The notes: a model not told the origin generated them from the sequence alone. A stretch of 64,000 nt of DNA from Agrobacterium larrymoorei (GCF_030819275.1 NZ_JAUTBL010000001.1:1552501-1616500); one strand, 5' to 3'. Positions 19,506 through 29,275 are shown, counted from the first letter of the stretch. Numbers and translations are program-made.

Positions 19506-20444
19506 ATGAAACCGCATATACTGCTCATCGAGCCTCTGATGACCTCGATCGAAGAAGAGCTGGAAGCAAAATATACAGTCCATCGCGCCTATCGGCCCAC
19601 TGAGGTCGATACCGTCGAACGGGCTCTGCCAGATGTTCGCGCGGTTGTGACGGGTGGTGGCAGTGGCCTGTCGCCGGAATGGATGCAGAAGCTCCCGGCT
19701 CTTGAAGTTATCGCCATAAACGGTGTTGGCACCGATAAGGTGGATTTGAAATTCACGCGTGATCGGGGAATTCACGTCACCACGACGCCCGGTGTCCTGA
19801 CAGACGATGTCGCGGATCTCGGCATTGCGCTGACACTTGCGGTACTGCGCCGCGTGCCGGAGGGGGATCGCTTCGTCAGAGAGGGACATTGGTCTAACCA
19901 AGGATTTCCTCTTGGTCGCAGTCCGAAGGGAAAACGGCTCGGTATCCTTGGACTGGGACAGATTGGAAAGGCCCTCGGTGAGCGTGCCGAGGCATTCGGC
20001 ATGGTGGTTCAGTACTGGAACCGTTCAGACGTCGCTGGCACCCATTGGAGAAAATTTGCATCTACAACCGAACTCGCTGGAGAAAGCGATATCCTGGCCG
20101 TCTGCGTTGCGGCCACGCCGTCCACCCAGAACATCGTTAACGCCGAGGTGTTAAAAGCTCTCGGCGAGAAGGGGGTGCTCATTAATGTCGCCCGCGGAAA
20201 TGTCGTTGATGAAGATGCACTACTGGCGGCGCTGAACAGTGGGACTATTGCGGCAGCCGGTCTCGATGTGTTCGTGAACGAGCCCAACATTCGACGAGAA
20301 TTCTTCACCGCGCCGAACACAGTTCTTATGCCGCATCAAGGCAGCGCTACATACGAGACCCGGATTTCTATGGGCAATCTCGTACTCAAAAACCTTGCCG
20401 CGCATTTCGAAGGTCTTCTCCCCCCGAACGTCGTGAACCTTTAG
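19506..20444 (+). CDS. D-2-hydroxyacid dehydrogenase (NAD(P)-dependent, GhrB-like)
   Basis: 312 residues of the D-isomer-specific 2-hydroxyacid dehydrogenase family. NAD-binding GLGQIGKALGERAEAFGM is central. The catalytic residues appear in order: Arg in INVARGNVVDEDAL, Glu in FVNEPNI and His in LMPHQGSATYETR. They interconvert 2-keto acids and D-2-hydroxy acids such as glyoxylate and hydroxypyruvate. The ATG at 19506 is chosen over 19464 because the fold begins at MKPHILLIEP. It follows the damaged LacI gene and may now be unregulated. Confidence 0.9.
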   Translation: MKPHILLIEPLMTSIEEELEAKYTVHRAYRPTEVDTVERALPDVRAVVTGGGSGLSPEWMQKLPALEVIAINGVGTDKVDLKFTRDRGIHVTTTPGVLTDDVADLGIALTLAVLRRVPEGDRFVREGHWSNQGFPLGRSPKGKRLGILGLGQIGKALGERAEAFGMVVQYWNRSDVAGTHWRKFASTTELAGESDILAVCVAATPSTQNIVNAEVLKALGEKGVLINVARGNVVDEDALLAALNSGTIAAAGLDVFVNEPNIRREFFTAPNTVLMPHQGSATYETRISMGNLVLKNLAAHFEGLLPPNVVNL

Positions 20445-20562
20445 TTCGGGAGGCCTTCGGTCCCCGTTCGGGCTTGCTCGAGCGGGTCATTCGACAGGCA
20501 AGTTCATTGAGAGTTTCACCTCTACCGCCGTATGATAATGACATGCGGTAAAACAAGGACCT

Positions 20563-20601
20563 AAAGCGTATGAGCGAATCTAAAAGATCGCGACACGCTT
20601 T
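20563..20601. repeat. Short inverted repeat
   Basis: AAAGCGT (20563-20569) and ACGCTTT (20595-20601) pair perfectly around a 25-base loop in the gap between two convergent genes. It could be a terminator-like stem or one arm of a dispersed rhizobial palindrome; a similar AAAGC...GCTTT arrangement occurs at 46819-46853. Confidence 0.4.
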
Positions 20602-20686
20602 AAGTGTGGAATAGCAAAAGAAAGGCGTGAGCCTGAGTGCGAGATTATCTCATGGAGATGGTTTGCCAGGGAACCCGCCCGACGGC

Positions 20687-21706
20687 CTACCTCTGATCTC
20701 GTTTCCGCAGGGACACTGACATCGTTCCGTCAAAGCTGGAAGAAAACCTGACGCCTTCCGCCTCCAAGCAAGATCGAATCCGGCAAAGCGATACGGATCG
20801 GATGTTTTCAGTCGAGACTTCTATCCTCCGCACCGTCGAGAAAGACACGCCTGAGTTGCGACTTAGCTGTAAGGCCGACCAACCGAGCATGGCGCGCGCC
20901 GCACGTATTTGTTCGGCTTGGATATCCAGTGTACCGCTTCTGGTTTCGACATTCTCCGCAAAGGAGGCGCACCCAATCCATTCAACGAGAGAACCTTCCT
21001 CTAACATGAGTGGGACCGCGACATTCTTCAGTCGTACATAACTCCCTTCGACCGTTTTAACGCGAATGCAAGCCTCGAACTTGCTCCGTGTTTCAATCGC
21101 AAGAGACCAAGCCTCTCGGAAGAGATTTCTATCGTCAGGGTGGATTGAAGACAGGTTATCCCAGTTTCTGGCTTGGCTGGGGCTTTCACCCGTGAGCTTT
21201 GACCACCCTGTCGTTTCGATCAACCTCCCATCCGAATAGGCGCGCCATAAATTGCCTCCGAGCAGTTGCGCAAAGCAGTGGTTCAGATCAGCTTTTCGCT
21301 TTCGGTCCTCCTCCACTAATCTGGACTCGGTGACATCAGCCGCAACACCAAACATGGCAACGATCCCGCCGCCGCGATCAAAGATAGGCTGCCCTTTACT
21401 GCGTAACCACCGCAGGGTGCCGTCAGGCCTGATGATCCTGAATGTCCGGTCTTGAAGCCGCTTTTCGCTTGCGAGGCCTGTCGCGTCGCTGAAGTCGAGT
21501 TGGTCGTCCGGGTGCACGAGGGATTGATAGAAGTCCAATGACGGAACAACCACGGCTGGGTCTACCCCAAGGATTTTGTACAACCCTGGCGACCAAGTCA
21601 CGACAGATGAACTGATCTCCCAGCTCCATGTGCCGATTTCAAACCTGTCTTCAATGGCGCGTAAGCGCATTTCGGCTGTTTGTGAAAGCCTCAGAGCATT
21701 TTCCAT
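20687..21706 (-). CDS. Tandem PAS sensor with C-terminal XRE-type helix-turn-helix
   Basis: 339 residues. Two PAS_3-type domains: the first with FEIGTWSWEISSSVVTWSPG, YQSLVHPDDQ and FGVAADVTES; the second with GNLWRAYSDGRLIETTGWSK, SIHPDDRNLFREAW and YVRLKNVAVPL. A Cro/CI-type helix-turn-helix follows at about 268-300 (AEQIRAARAMLGWSALQLSR, then SGVSFSTVRRIE). PAS sensing coupled directly to a DNA-binding domain suggests a one-component redox or small-molecule regulator. Start 21706 is the ATG before the first PAS helix. It is divergent from the diguanylate cyclase across a 332-bp AT-rich gap with a palindrome, and may control that gene and itself. Confidence 0.82.
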   Translation of the reverse strand: MENALRLSQTAEMRLRAIEDRFEIGTWSWEISSSVVTWSPGLYKILGVDPAVVVPSLDFYQSLVHPDDQLDFSDATGLASEKRLQDRTFRIIRPDGTLRWLRSKGQPIFDRGGGIVAMFGVAADVTESRLVEEDRKRKADLNHCFAQLLGGNLWRAYSDGRLIETTGWSKLTGESPSQARNWDNLSSIHPDDRNLFREAWSLAIETRSKFEACIRVKTVEGSYVRLKNVAVPLMLEEGSLVEWIGCASFAENVETRSGTLDIQAEQIRAARAMLGWSALQLSRNSGVSFSTVRRIEVSTENIRSVSLCRIRSCLEAEGVRFSSSFDGTMSVSLRKRDQR

Positions 21707-22038
21707 GCGTGTATTCGGTCGTTATCACACTGCAAATCTTTGAGTTTAGCTAATAACTCTGTTTTCTCTCCGGATCAATGATGATCATGATGTGTAAGCG
21801 TATCTGATGATATTCGATTTTATATTTTGATTTTTGGTGCTTAATTGCTCTTTTTTACATAAAGTGAGCATTAATTGCTCATTTTAATAATGGTAATTTT
21901 TATTTTATTTATGATTGTATTTATCAATTACTATTAGGATTGATCGCGTTCACAGTATTCCTGCGCTGATTGGAACGATGCAAGTGTCCAAACCAATTTG
22001 AGCTTGATTCACAATTTTAGGGTTCCGGCAGGTGATTA
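21707..22038. other. AT-rich divergent promoter region
   Basis: 332 bases between the PAS-HTH gene and the diguanylate cyclase, much richer in A+T than its surroundings. No gene is seen. It contains a repeated TTAATTGCTC and the palindrome listed below, so it probably holds promoters for both flanking genes. Confidence 0.55.
21865..21881. promoter_or_regulatory. Palindromic operator candidate TGAGCA-N5-TGCTCA
   Basis: TGAGCA (21865-21870) and TGCTCA (21876-21881) form a perfect inverted repeat around TTAAT. The right half with its flank, TTAATTGCTC, occurs again at 21841-21850. This is a plausible site for the divergently encoded XRE-type regulator. Confidence 0.45.
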
Positions 22039-23169
22039 ATGATGGCAGCTTTGCGTAGATCTTGGAGAGCAAGCCCTCAATCTCATGATGTCACGCAGAT
22101 TGGTACTCCAATCGACGACTCCGGGAATGCGGCGTTAGACGACAAAATCAGGCAGCGGGTCCATTCAAGCGCCATATATGCGATCGGACCGGTCTGCCTG
22201 GTTTTAAGCGTGTTTTTAAACCCCTTCCTCCAATTCCAGCTCGGTTTCATTTTTTGGTCCATCACCGGAGGCTTGTTCGTCACTCTTTTCTGGATTTCAC
22301 GGATAAAGCATTATGCGCGTTTTCGCCCAGTCAGTTTCGTCTACATAGGCCTGCTCGCCAGCGGGTTTAGGATGGAAGTCAACGCTATGGGCGATGCCGG
22401 TGATCAATGGATTCCCACGGTGCTCGCGCAATTGATCATAAGTACAGCACTCGCTTTCAACAGTAAGTCAGATTATCTCGCTAGCTGCGCGCTCATCATC
22501 TTCTGCATGATGGTGGGAGGTGACCAGACGCAACTGGCGCTGTTGGCGAACCCGCTTACCATAACGTCTATTGTCTGCTCGGTGTCGGTCGGTACTTTTT
22601 TGAATAGCACGATAATGAGCTGCCTAAGAAGCGTCTTCAGAACCAAGGAGATCCTTCACACGTTGTCGATGACAGATCCGCTGACCGGGGTCCTGAACCG
22701 ACGCGCTCTACTCCAAGCTCTCACGGATGCTTTAGACGCCCCCACTCCGAGAATGGTCCAGTTTGCAATAGTGGACGTCGATAATTTCAAGAGCATAAAT
22801 GATCAGAACGGCCACGATGTCGGCGACGCGGTGTTGATTGAATTTGCCACAACTGTTCGACGACTTGCATCCCCACATCTTGTCGGGAGGTTAGGTGGGG
22901 AGGAGTTCGGTTTGATCTTTGTCGATACGACAGCGGAGCAAGCAACAGAACTGCTCCAACGCATGCTTGAGGACGTGGCTTCACTTAAAATCGCGGGCGT
23001 TACGATAACGTTTAGCGGCGGGCTTGCCCAAGCTGTCCATCCTACGGAACCAGCAACCGTCATGAAACTTGCCGACTTGGCATTGTACAAAGCGAAAACC
23101 GCAGGAAAAGCAAGAATTATGCTGGCAAACGTTGAAGATCGCATCTTGGATCGGCTCATGCTGGCCTAG
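22039..23169 (+). CDS. Membrane-anchored diguanylate cyclase
   Basis: 376 residues. About five or six hydrophobic segments between residues 46 and 190, then a GGDEF domain from 208: MTDPLTGVLNRRAL, metal-binding FAIVDVDNFKSIND and the active loop GGEEF (286-290), so it should make c-di-GMP from GTP. The segment before the loop (RRLASPHLVGRLGGEEF) has no RxxD motif, so product inhibition through the usual I-site is not expected. The C-terminal LADLALYKAKTAGKAR completes the domain. It is divergent from the PAS-HTH regulator. Confidence 0.9.
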   Translation: MMAALRRSWRASPQSHDVTQIGTPIDDSGNAALDDKIRQRVHSSAIYAIGPVCLVLSVFLNPFLQFQLGFIFWSITGGLFVTLFWISRIKHYARFRPVSFVYIGLLASGFRMEVNAMGDAGDQWIPTVLAQLIISTALAFNSKSDYLASCALIIFCMMVGGDQTQLALLANPLTITSIVCSVSVGTFLNSTIMSCLRSVFRTKEILHTLSMTDPLTGVLNRRALLQALTDALDAPTPRMVQFAIVDVDNFKSINDQNGHDVGDAVLIEFATTVRRLASPHLVGRLGGEEFGLIFVDTTAEQATELLQRMLEDVASLKIAGVTITFSGGLAQAVHPTEPATVMKLADLALYKAKTAGKARIMLANVEDRILDRLMLA

Positions 23170-23399
23170 CATGCGTTCTCGTCGCCGCTTGCATTGACCG
23201 TCCTCCGGACACCGTGAGGCCGTTATTGAGGGGTTCGGGTTTCTTCATTCCTCCGTCCACCACCATCCACCCCGAACGCCTCCGATAAAGAGAGATCGTT
23301 GCCGTTATTCGGCTGCGGCTCATTTCAATGAATCCACTTGATCGACACAACCAAACTATTGAGCGTCGGCGAAGGTACCCGGCGTAAATGGAGCTTTCT

Positions 23400-24981
23400 A
23401 TGCGCATCATTTCGTTAGGTCTTTCCTCAGACGCCAGTGCTGTTCTCGCTGCGGTGAGCAAGTCGCATGCAATGATCGAGTTCGATCTCACTGGTAAAGT
23501 CCTCACAGCGAACCAAAATTTCTGTGCCACGCTGGGTTATGAACTGAGTGAGATCGTCGGCCAACATCATCGCATGTTTCTGGATCCTGCCGAGGCATTA
23601 AGCGACGAATACAGCAAGTTCTGGAGCGATTTAGCGGCGGGACGTTTTTGCCGGGGTCAGTACAAGCGCATTGGCAAAGGCGGTATGGAAGTCTGGACAG
23701 AGGCTTCCTATAATCCAGTGTTAAGAGGTGACAAACCCTACAAGATAATCAAACTTGCGACCGACATCACGGCGCAAAAGCTGACAACTGCCGAAGATGC
23801 AGGCAAGCTCGACGCGTTGTCCCGCGTCCAAGCAGTAATCGAGTTCACGCCTCAAGGCGATATTCTGACGGCCAACCATAACTTTCTAAATACACTTGGA
23901 TACGAGTTGACGGAGATCGAGGGGAGACATCACTCGATGTTCTGTGAAGACGATTATTCCAGCAGCGAGGAGTATTCCAAGTTCTGGGCTCTATTGGCGA
24001 ACGGCGAGTTCATAGCCGAAGAGTTTATGCGTCTCGGGAAGGGCGGAAAGAAGGTTTTCATTCAGGCCTCGTACAACCCCATCTGATAATGCCGGCGCGA
24101 TTGCGTCGTCTTCGCAGGAGATCAGAACCGCGTCTGACGATCTGTCTCGTCGCACGGAGCACCAAGCGGCGTCGGTGTAGGAGACTGCTTCAGCCCTGGA
24201 AGAGATCACCACCACGGTCTCGGATACCAGTAACAGGGCTCAGGAGGCAGGTCGGCTCGTCCGCAACACGAAAGACAATGCTGAGCAATCCGGGCATGTT
24301 GTTCGGCAGGCAATCGAAGCCATGGGCAAGATCGAGGCCTCTGCATCTGAGATCGCGAGTATTATCGGTGTAATCGATGAGATCGCGTTCCAGACAAATC
24401 TGCTTGCCTTGAATGCAGGCGTTGAAGCAGCGCGCGCCGGTGAGACGGGGAAAGGTTTTGCCGTTGTCGCGCAACAGGTCCGCGAACTCGCACAGCGAAC
24501 GGCAAAGGCGGCCAAGGAGATCAAGGATTTGATAGGTGCATCCGACAAGCACGTTAAAGACGGCGTTCGCCTCGTTGGTGAAACTGGTAAGGCTTTAGAA
24601 AAGATCGTCGGCCAAGTGGTTCAAGTCGATCGTAACGTTTCGACAATTGTAGAAGCCTCTCGTGAGCAAGCAGTCGGTCTTAAAGAGATTAACACGGCAA
24701 TCTACACGATGGATCAGGGGACGCAGCAAAATGCTGCAATGGTGGAGGAGACATATGCGGCGGCGCGTGGTCTAGCCAGCGAAGCCGAGGCTCTGTTCCG
24801 ACTCCTGTCCCAGTTCACGATACATGAACCGCAATCCAAGCGTTTCGAGCCGGGATTTCTTTCGTCAAGTCCTTTGCCGATTCCCGATCCAGTTTGGCAG
24901 CTAACCACTAAGGTTGCACGCGTGTTCAATGGAAATGCCGCCATAGAGCGCTCGATTTCCGCCGGAGGGATCAGCTATTAA
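23400..24981 (+). pseudogene. PAS-containing methyl-accepting chemotaxis protein, internally deleted
   Basis: First part (23400-24086): two PAS domains in tandem (IEFDLTGKVLTANQNFCATL; the second IEFTPQGDILTANHNFLNTL), ending at SYNPI followed by TGA. The signalling part is in another frame from about 24089: AGAIASSSQEIRTASDDLSR, the hairpin core [20 protein letters not shown] and [20 protein letters not shown], to 24981. The HAMP-like linker usual between the two parts, probably around 200 bases, is absent and the frame is shifted. A TAG at 24178-24180 also replaces the first Glu of the expected VEETA methylation segment. GGAG before ATG 23400 decides the start. It cannot give a working chemoreceptor. 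Confidence 0.85.
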
Positions 24982-25655
24982 GACAGTGCTTGACTGACGT
25001 TCTCCCAAGCGATGCCGTGCCAAGTGGCGCTGATCAGCCCTAAGCATATGCCACCCGGGCGGCATACGTATTACCTACGATCTTTGGGTGTGAACCGCGC
25101 CGGTCTGCCGGAGGGGTCGGATTGTGAGTCACGCTGTCACATCGATGTTATATGCGGCAGCATAATATTTCTCTTCGGCCCTGGCAGACTGCGGTATCTC
25201 TATGAAGTGTGGCATTGATCCCAACAGGTGAGACAGGACGTTACCCTAATGATGAGCACCTGTGGGTGGTCTCATTTTCGGAACACTCGCGCAAAATCAG
25301 TTTAGTTAAGTTTGTAGTGACGAGACGCGATGATTGTTAATTCGACCATCGTAAGGATACCATCAATATGCCTAACGTCGATACGACACTTTAAAGTTGA
25401 TAGCCCTTTGTAGTGACTGAGAGCAGAAATGGTCTGTTGTCTGAACCAAACGTCATTTGTTCATCCTCATCGCGACTTACGCGGCGTTCCTATCAGGCAG
25501 CGAAAAAATTGAGTTTCTGTACGTCTTAACGCTTCCGGGCGGTCCGATTGAAGCCTCGGCGCGTAGTCGAATAATCCGTCTCTCGGCAAGAGGCGTCGTA
25601 TATGCGGGACAATTGTCTAGAGGTGAGGAGGCTATTAATTTCAGCAGGTACTTGA
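24982..25655. other. Long intergenic region
   Basis: About 670 bases with no recognised gene. Two frames of 68 codons (25012-25218 and 25457-25663, plus strand) lack recognisable domains; the second overlaps the next gene's start by 8 bases and could be a short leader, but nothing supports it further. The region may hold the promoter of the GGDEF-EAL gene. Confidence 0.4.
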
Positions 25656-27608
25656 ATGACTGAGCTTGCTTTGCGCGACGCGACCCTGACGGATCAACTA
25701 TTCGCCGTTAGAAAAACCGTCGCAATATCTATTCCGGTTAATATGTTGCTCGGATTGGCGTCTTTGCTGGTCGCGATCCACTCTGACAAGACGATCACAG
25801 CGCTCGTCTGGTTTGCTATCTCATCGATTATCAATCTCTCGCGCCTTCTCCTCTGCCGGCTTCCAGTCCGACAGCGCAGCGTGCACGCGAATTCGGCCGT
25901 CCTAGGGTTGTCATACCCTGGCGTCTCCAGCCATCTTCAGATCCACACCTTCCTTGCTCTTTCATCTGGTTTGGTATGGGGCTTCGTGCCCATCTTGTGT
26001 GACTGGTATACGTCATCCGATACACTTTTTTACCTGACCGTGGTCTGTGGCATCACCGCGGGCGCTGTCACGCACGGTTTCGCTTACGCTCCCATTCCAA
26101 TGTGCTTCATCACTCCAGCTTTGCTGTCTGTCATCGTGTGCCTCGTCATAGCCGGTGGGTTTGATCGATACGTGCTAGCGGCAACCGTACTTCTCTATTT
26201 AGCGGCGCAGATTCGTAGCACTCGAGTGGGTGAGGCGCTTATCATCAACGACAGTAAGCTAAAAAACCAAGCGACTGCGTTGTCACGATCCCTTGAGATC
26301 GCCAATCAGCAGAAAACTCTGTTTGCTGAGGACATGCAACGAATGGCGGCTCAGGATCCGCTGACGGGTCTGTTCAATCGCCGAGGATTGCGGGATGCTT
26401 TCAGGCAATCGAGCGGTACGGATCAACTCGGTTGCCTGATGCTTGTCGACTTGGATGGTTTTAAATCAGTCAATGACGCGTATGGGCACGAATCCGGCGA
26501 TCAGATTTTGCTCGAGGTGGCCCGACGGCTTAAGGATGTTGCAACACCGGGAGCGATACTGGCGCGAATAGGTGGCGACGAATTTGCAATCCTGTTCAGG
26601 CATCAAACCTCAAAGGAAGATGCTGAGATCATTGCCAATCAACTCGTCACGGTTATTTCAGCCCCGTTCCCGAAGATGGATCCGGGACGTGTGGGTGCAA
26701 GCTTAGGCGCTTACATCGGCCCCTTGAACCGGATCGACGAAGCTATGTCCTACGCGGACGCCGCTCTCTACGCCGCCAAGAAGCAAGGCCGTAATCGCTG
26801 GCGTTTATTTGATGATGAACTTCAGAAGCAGGCGGAACTTTACCGCGACATTGAAAGGGACCTCGCCAAGGCGCTGGCCCACAAAACACTCGAAATCCAC
26901 TATCAACCCATCGTTGCAGATGGCGGAGAACGGGCGGATACATTCGAAGCACTTTTACGCTGGCATCACGCGCAACATGGCTGGGTGGCTCCGCCCATTA
27001 TCGTCGACATAGCTTCAAGGACAGGGCTTTCTGAGCCGCTGCTTCGCTTCATCATCCATGAAGCGTGCCAAATGGCGCTCCTGGTGAAAGAGGTCAATGC
27101 CGGTGCCGTGCGGATTGCTGTCAACGTTTCTCCCCGCGAGCTTGCGCAACTCGCCGTAGATGAACTGATCCTTTCGGCGTTCGAGGAAATGGCTTTAGAT
27201 CCTGCGGTACTTGAATTAGAGATTACCGAGGACGTTGCTATTGATCTGAAAATTGTTCAGCGAAAACTCGAGCGCCTTTCGAAGGCTGGTGTCCGTATCG
27301 CGATCGATGACTTCGGTACTGGGTACTCATCGCTAGGGTCTTTGCATCAAATCCGTGCTGATCGCGTAAAGATCGATAAGATGTTGGTCACAGGGACGAC
27401 GCTTGCGTCGGCCCACCGATCTCTTATCGATGCGGTCTTGCGGGTTTCCGAAGCTTACGGTTTCGATGTTGTCGCTGAGGGTGTGGAAACGGAAGACGAT
27501 CTCCAGACAATGCGGGCTTTGGGGTGCCCACTCATGCAGGGTCACCTTTTTGCACCTGCTATGGCCAAGGATGACGCTATCCAGTGGCTCTGCCAAATGA
27601 GGAACTAG
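25656..27608 (+). CDS. Membrane GGDEF-EAL bifunctional c-di-GMP enzyme
   Basis: 650 residues. Residues 22-185 hold about six membrane segments, followed by a coiled coil, a GGDEF domain with intact active loop GGDEF (306-310) and metal site VDLDGFK, and an EAL domain. EAL residues needed for c-di-GMP hydrolysis are present: EALLRW (431-436), NVSPREL, ELEITED, DDFGTGYSSL (551-560), the KIDK lysine and VVAEGVETEDDL. Both activities may therefore be intact, with one usually dominant. It lies beside the diguanylate cyclase and the broken chemoreceptor in a signalling cluster. Confidence 0.9.
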   Translation: MTELALRDATLTDQLFAVRKTVAISIPVNMLLGLASLLVAIHSDKTITALVWFAISSIINLSRLLLCRLPVRQRSVHANSAVLGLSYPGVSSHLQIHTFLALSSGLVWGFVPILCDWYTSSDTLFYLTVVCGITAGAVTHGFAYAPIPMCFITPALLSVIVCLVIAGGFDRYVLAATVLLYLAAQIRSTRVGEALIINDSKLKNQATALSRSLEIANQQKTLFAEDMQRMAAQDPLTGLFNRRGLRDAFRQSSGTDQLGCLMLVDLDGFKSVNDAYGHESGDQILLEVARRLKDVATPGAILARIGGDEFAILFRHQTSKEDAEIIANQLVTVISAPFPKMDPGRVGASLGAYIGPLNRIDEAMSYADAALYAAKKQGRNRWRLFDDELQKQAELYRDIERDLAKALAHKTLEIHYQPIVADGGERADTFEALLRWHHAQHGWVAPPIIVDIASRTGLSEPLLRFIIHEACQMALLVKEVNAGAVRIAVNVSPRELAQLAVDELILSAFEEMALDPAVLELEITEDVAIDLKIVQRKLERLSKAGVRIAIDDFGTGYSSLGSLHQIRADRVKIDKMLVTGTTLASAHRSLIDAVLRVSEAYGFDVVAEGVETEDDLQTMRALGCPLMQGHLFAPAMAKDDAIQWLCQMRN

Positions 27609-27726
27609 TCCTTGTTTGGGTGGAGCTCATCACCAGGGAGGCAGTTTGCCTACGCGGCCAAACCGCCAGCTGCCGCAGCCAAACCGGCTTGCAAACCCAA
27701 ATGCTTATCCCCAGCACGTCGGTCGT

Positions 27727-28155
27727 TTACCGCTTGCGCCGCAAGTCTTCCGGCTGAACACCAAAATGATCGAGTATGATCTGAACATTGCGGCGATGTG
27801 ATTTGAAATAGACGTCGAAAAGGTCGCCGAAAAGCGGCACGCTACCGACGACTGAATCCATGGCTACATTGCCAATCATCTTCGCAATTTTTTCCCGGGG
27901 AAGGCCAAGGCGACGCGCCTCGTTAACGATGTAAAGACCGACGAGCGCGCCGGCCCCATCGCCAAGGATTGGAACAAGGCCAAGCACAGAATCTGCACCG
28001 AAGCGGAGGCGCGTACCCGGAATGCCGATAGCCGTATCCATGAGGCGGGATATACTGGACAGGCTGCGCATTTTCTGAAGACGCCGTTCCAAGTCGGATG
28101 CATCGTTCGAGGCGTCCGCACCAAAACCACCTGCATTCCAAGTTCTTGCTGCCAT
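27727..28155 (-). CDS. DUF4112 domain protein
   Basis: 142 residues matching the DUF4112 pattern: LMDTAIGIPGTRLRFGADSV, then LGLVPILGDGAGALVGLYIV and GSVPLFGDLFDVYFKSHRRN. It has one or two hydrophobic segments, consistent with a small inner-membrane protein of unknown function. The ATG at 28155 is chosen because GGAGGTT precedes it at 5 bases; the frame is open further upstream without a better site. Confidence 0.82.
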   Translation of the reverse strand: MAARTWNAGGFGADASNDASDLERRLQKMRSLSSISRLMDTAIGIPGTRLRFGADSVLGLVPILGDGAGALVGLYIVNEARRLGLPREKIAKMIGNVAMDSVVGSVPLFGDLFDVYFKSHRRNVQIILDHFGVQPEDLRRKR

Positions 28156-28360
28156 CGTAACCTCCACACCGGTAAAGCCGGCACCCAAGAAATGGGGAGG
28201 TGCCACTGGATTTCAAGTCGGAGCAAGTCTCTGCCTGACACGGGGGCACGCGCCTACCGCTGGATGACGAGAAGCAAGGAACCAGTCTGCCGTAGGCATG
28301 TTCGGCTACACTATCCGCAAACGACCTCATATGGTCCGTTGGCGAACCGAAGAGGACGCC

Positions 28361-28747
28361 ATGCAGATTAACGATTTTTTCTACCTGCTAGAAAAGAAAA
28401 TCCTGATTATGGACGGTCATGAAGGGGTCTGTGATGCCTCGAAGAGGCAATTCGCCCTATCAGGCGTTAGTATAATAGGGCCGGTTGCGAGTGTTAAAGA
28501 CGTGTCTCGCGCCGTTTCGTTCCATGAACCTGACGCTGTTATCATCGACATCAGAGCCGACGATTGTGACATCGTTGAAATCGCTGACAGGCTGTATAAC
28601 CTGAAAATCCCGTTTGTTTTCGCAGCGATCTCCACGAACAAAAGGGATTTCGTTCGAGAGGGTTTCAATCTCAATGGAGACGTGGCCGAACTTCGCAAGA
28701 TCACACGGGCTTTGTTTTTAAACCCAGTCGGCGATGTGATTCCTTGA
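28361..28747 (+). CDS. Receiver-like response regulator, single domain
   Basis: 128 residues. ILIMDGHEGVCDASKRQFAL resembles the start of a receiver domain, and VIIDIRADD supplies an Asp at the phospho-acceptor position. The usual C-terminal Lys-Pro turn is not obvious, so signalling may be unusual or lost. GAGGAC precedes ATG 28361. Its last 47 bases overlap the end of the convergent small gene. There is no output domain, as in CheY-like or Rhizobiales stress-type receivers. Confidence 0.7.
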   Translation: MQINDFFYLLEKKILIMDGHEGVCDASKRQFALSGVSIIGPVASVKDVSRAVSFHEPDAVIIDIRADDCDIVEIADRLYNLKIPFVFAAISTNKRDFVREGFNLNGDVAELRKITRALFLNPVGDVIP

Positions 28748-28979
28748 CCTGGTCTCGGTCTTTAACTTGGAAGTGATCAAGCGCGACTTGGCGAATAACG
28801 GGGAGAAGCTCTCTCACCGGGTCGCCGAGGTCGAGTTCGGGCCGGTCCATAATGATCAGCAACGTGCGCTCGATGATAAGTTTCCTCGCCGCATCGACCG
28901 GAGTAAACCGTTGAGCAATGTTGGTTACAACTTCGCGGATGGAATCGGTGCGGAAATAATTTTGGTCGACGTTTGTCAC
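28701..28979 (-). CDS. Small soluble protein of unknown function
   Basis: 92 residues starting MTNVDQNYFRTDSIREVVTN. I recognise no domain; it is mostly helical and charged, with DPVRELLPVIRQVALDHFQV. The GTG start at 28979 is strongly supported: AGGAGGTGACAC lies just upstream and an in-frame TGA immediately precedes the start. It converges on the receiver-like gene with a 47-bp overlap of 3' ends. Confidence 0.65.
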   Translation of the reverse strand: MTNVDQNYFRTDSIREVVTNIAQRFTPVDAARKLIIERTLLIIMDRPELDLGDPVRELLPVIRQVALDHFQVKDRDQVKESHRRLGLKTKPV

Positions 28980-29275
28980 GTGTCACCTCCTGTTTGGCAG
29001 GCAAGAGCACGTATGAACCCCTAGCCATCGCCGCCTACGTCATAATCACAGTCTGGCGATGGTGGCTTGGATTGTACGCTGCTTGAGGCGAAACGCAAAT
29101 TTTTGACCTGGACTGTACGCTGGCGGACAAGGGAAGTGTTGAGGGCAGGCTGTCCGAACAGCCCGTCAAGACCGACTGTGTTTACAAAAAATCCAGCCTG
29201 TTCGGTTCGTCATGGTCAACGGTATCCCTCTTCCCGTCTGCTGAACTCCTTTCGAAATGGACGCTCGATTTCAGA
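28980..29275. other. Intergenic region between two minus-strand genes
   Basis: About 300 bases. It contains an imperfect direct repeat, TTGGATTGTACGCTGC (29068-29083) and CTGGACTGTACGCTGG (29108-29123). No gene is seen. Presumably it holds the promoter of the small GTG-started gene. Confidence 0.4.
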
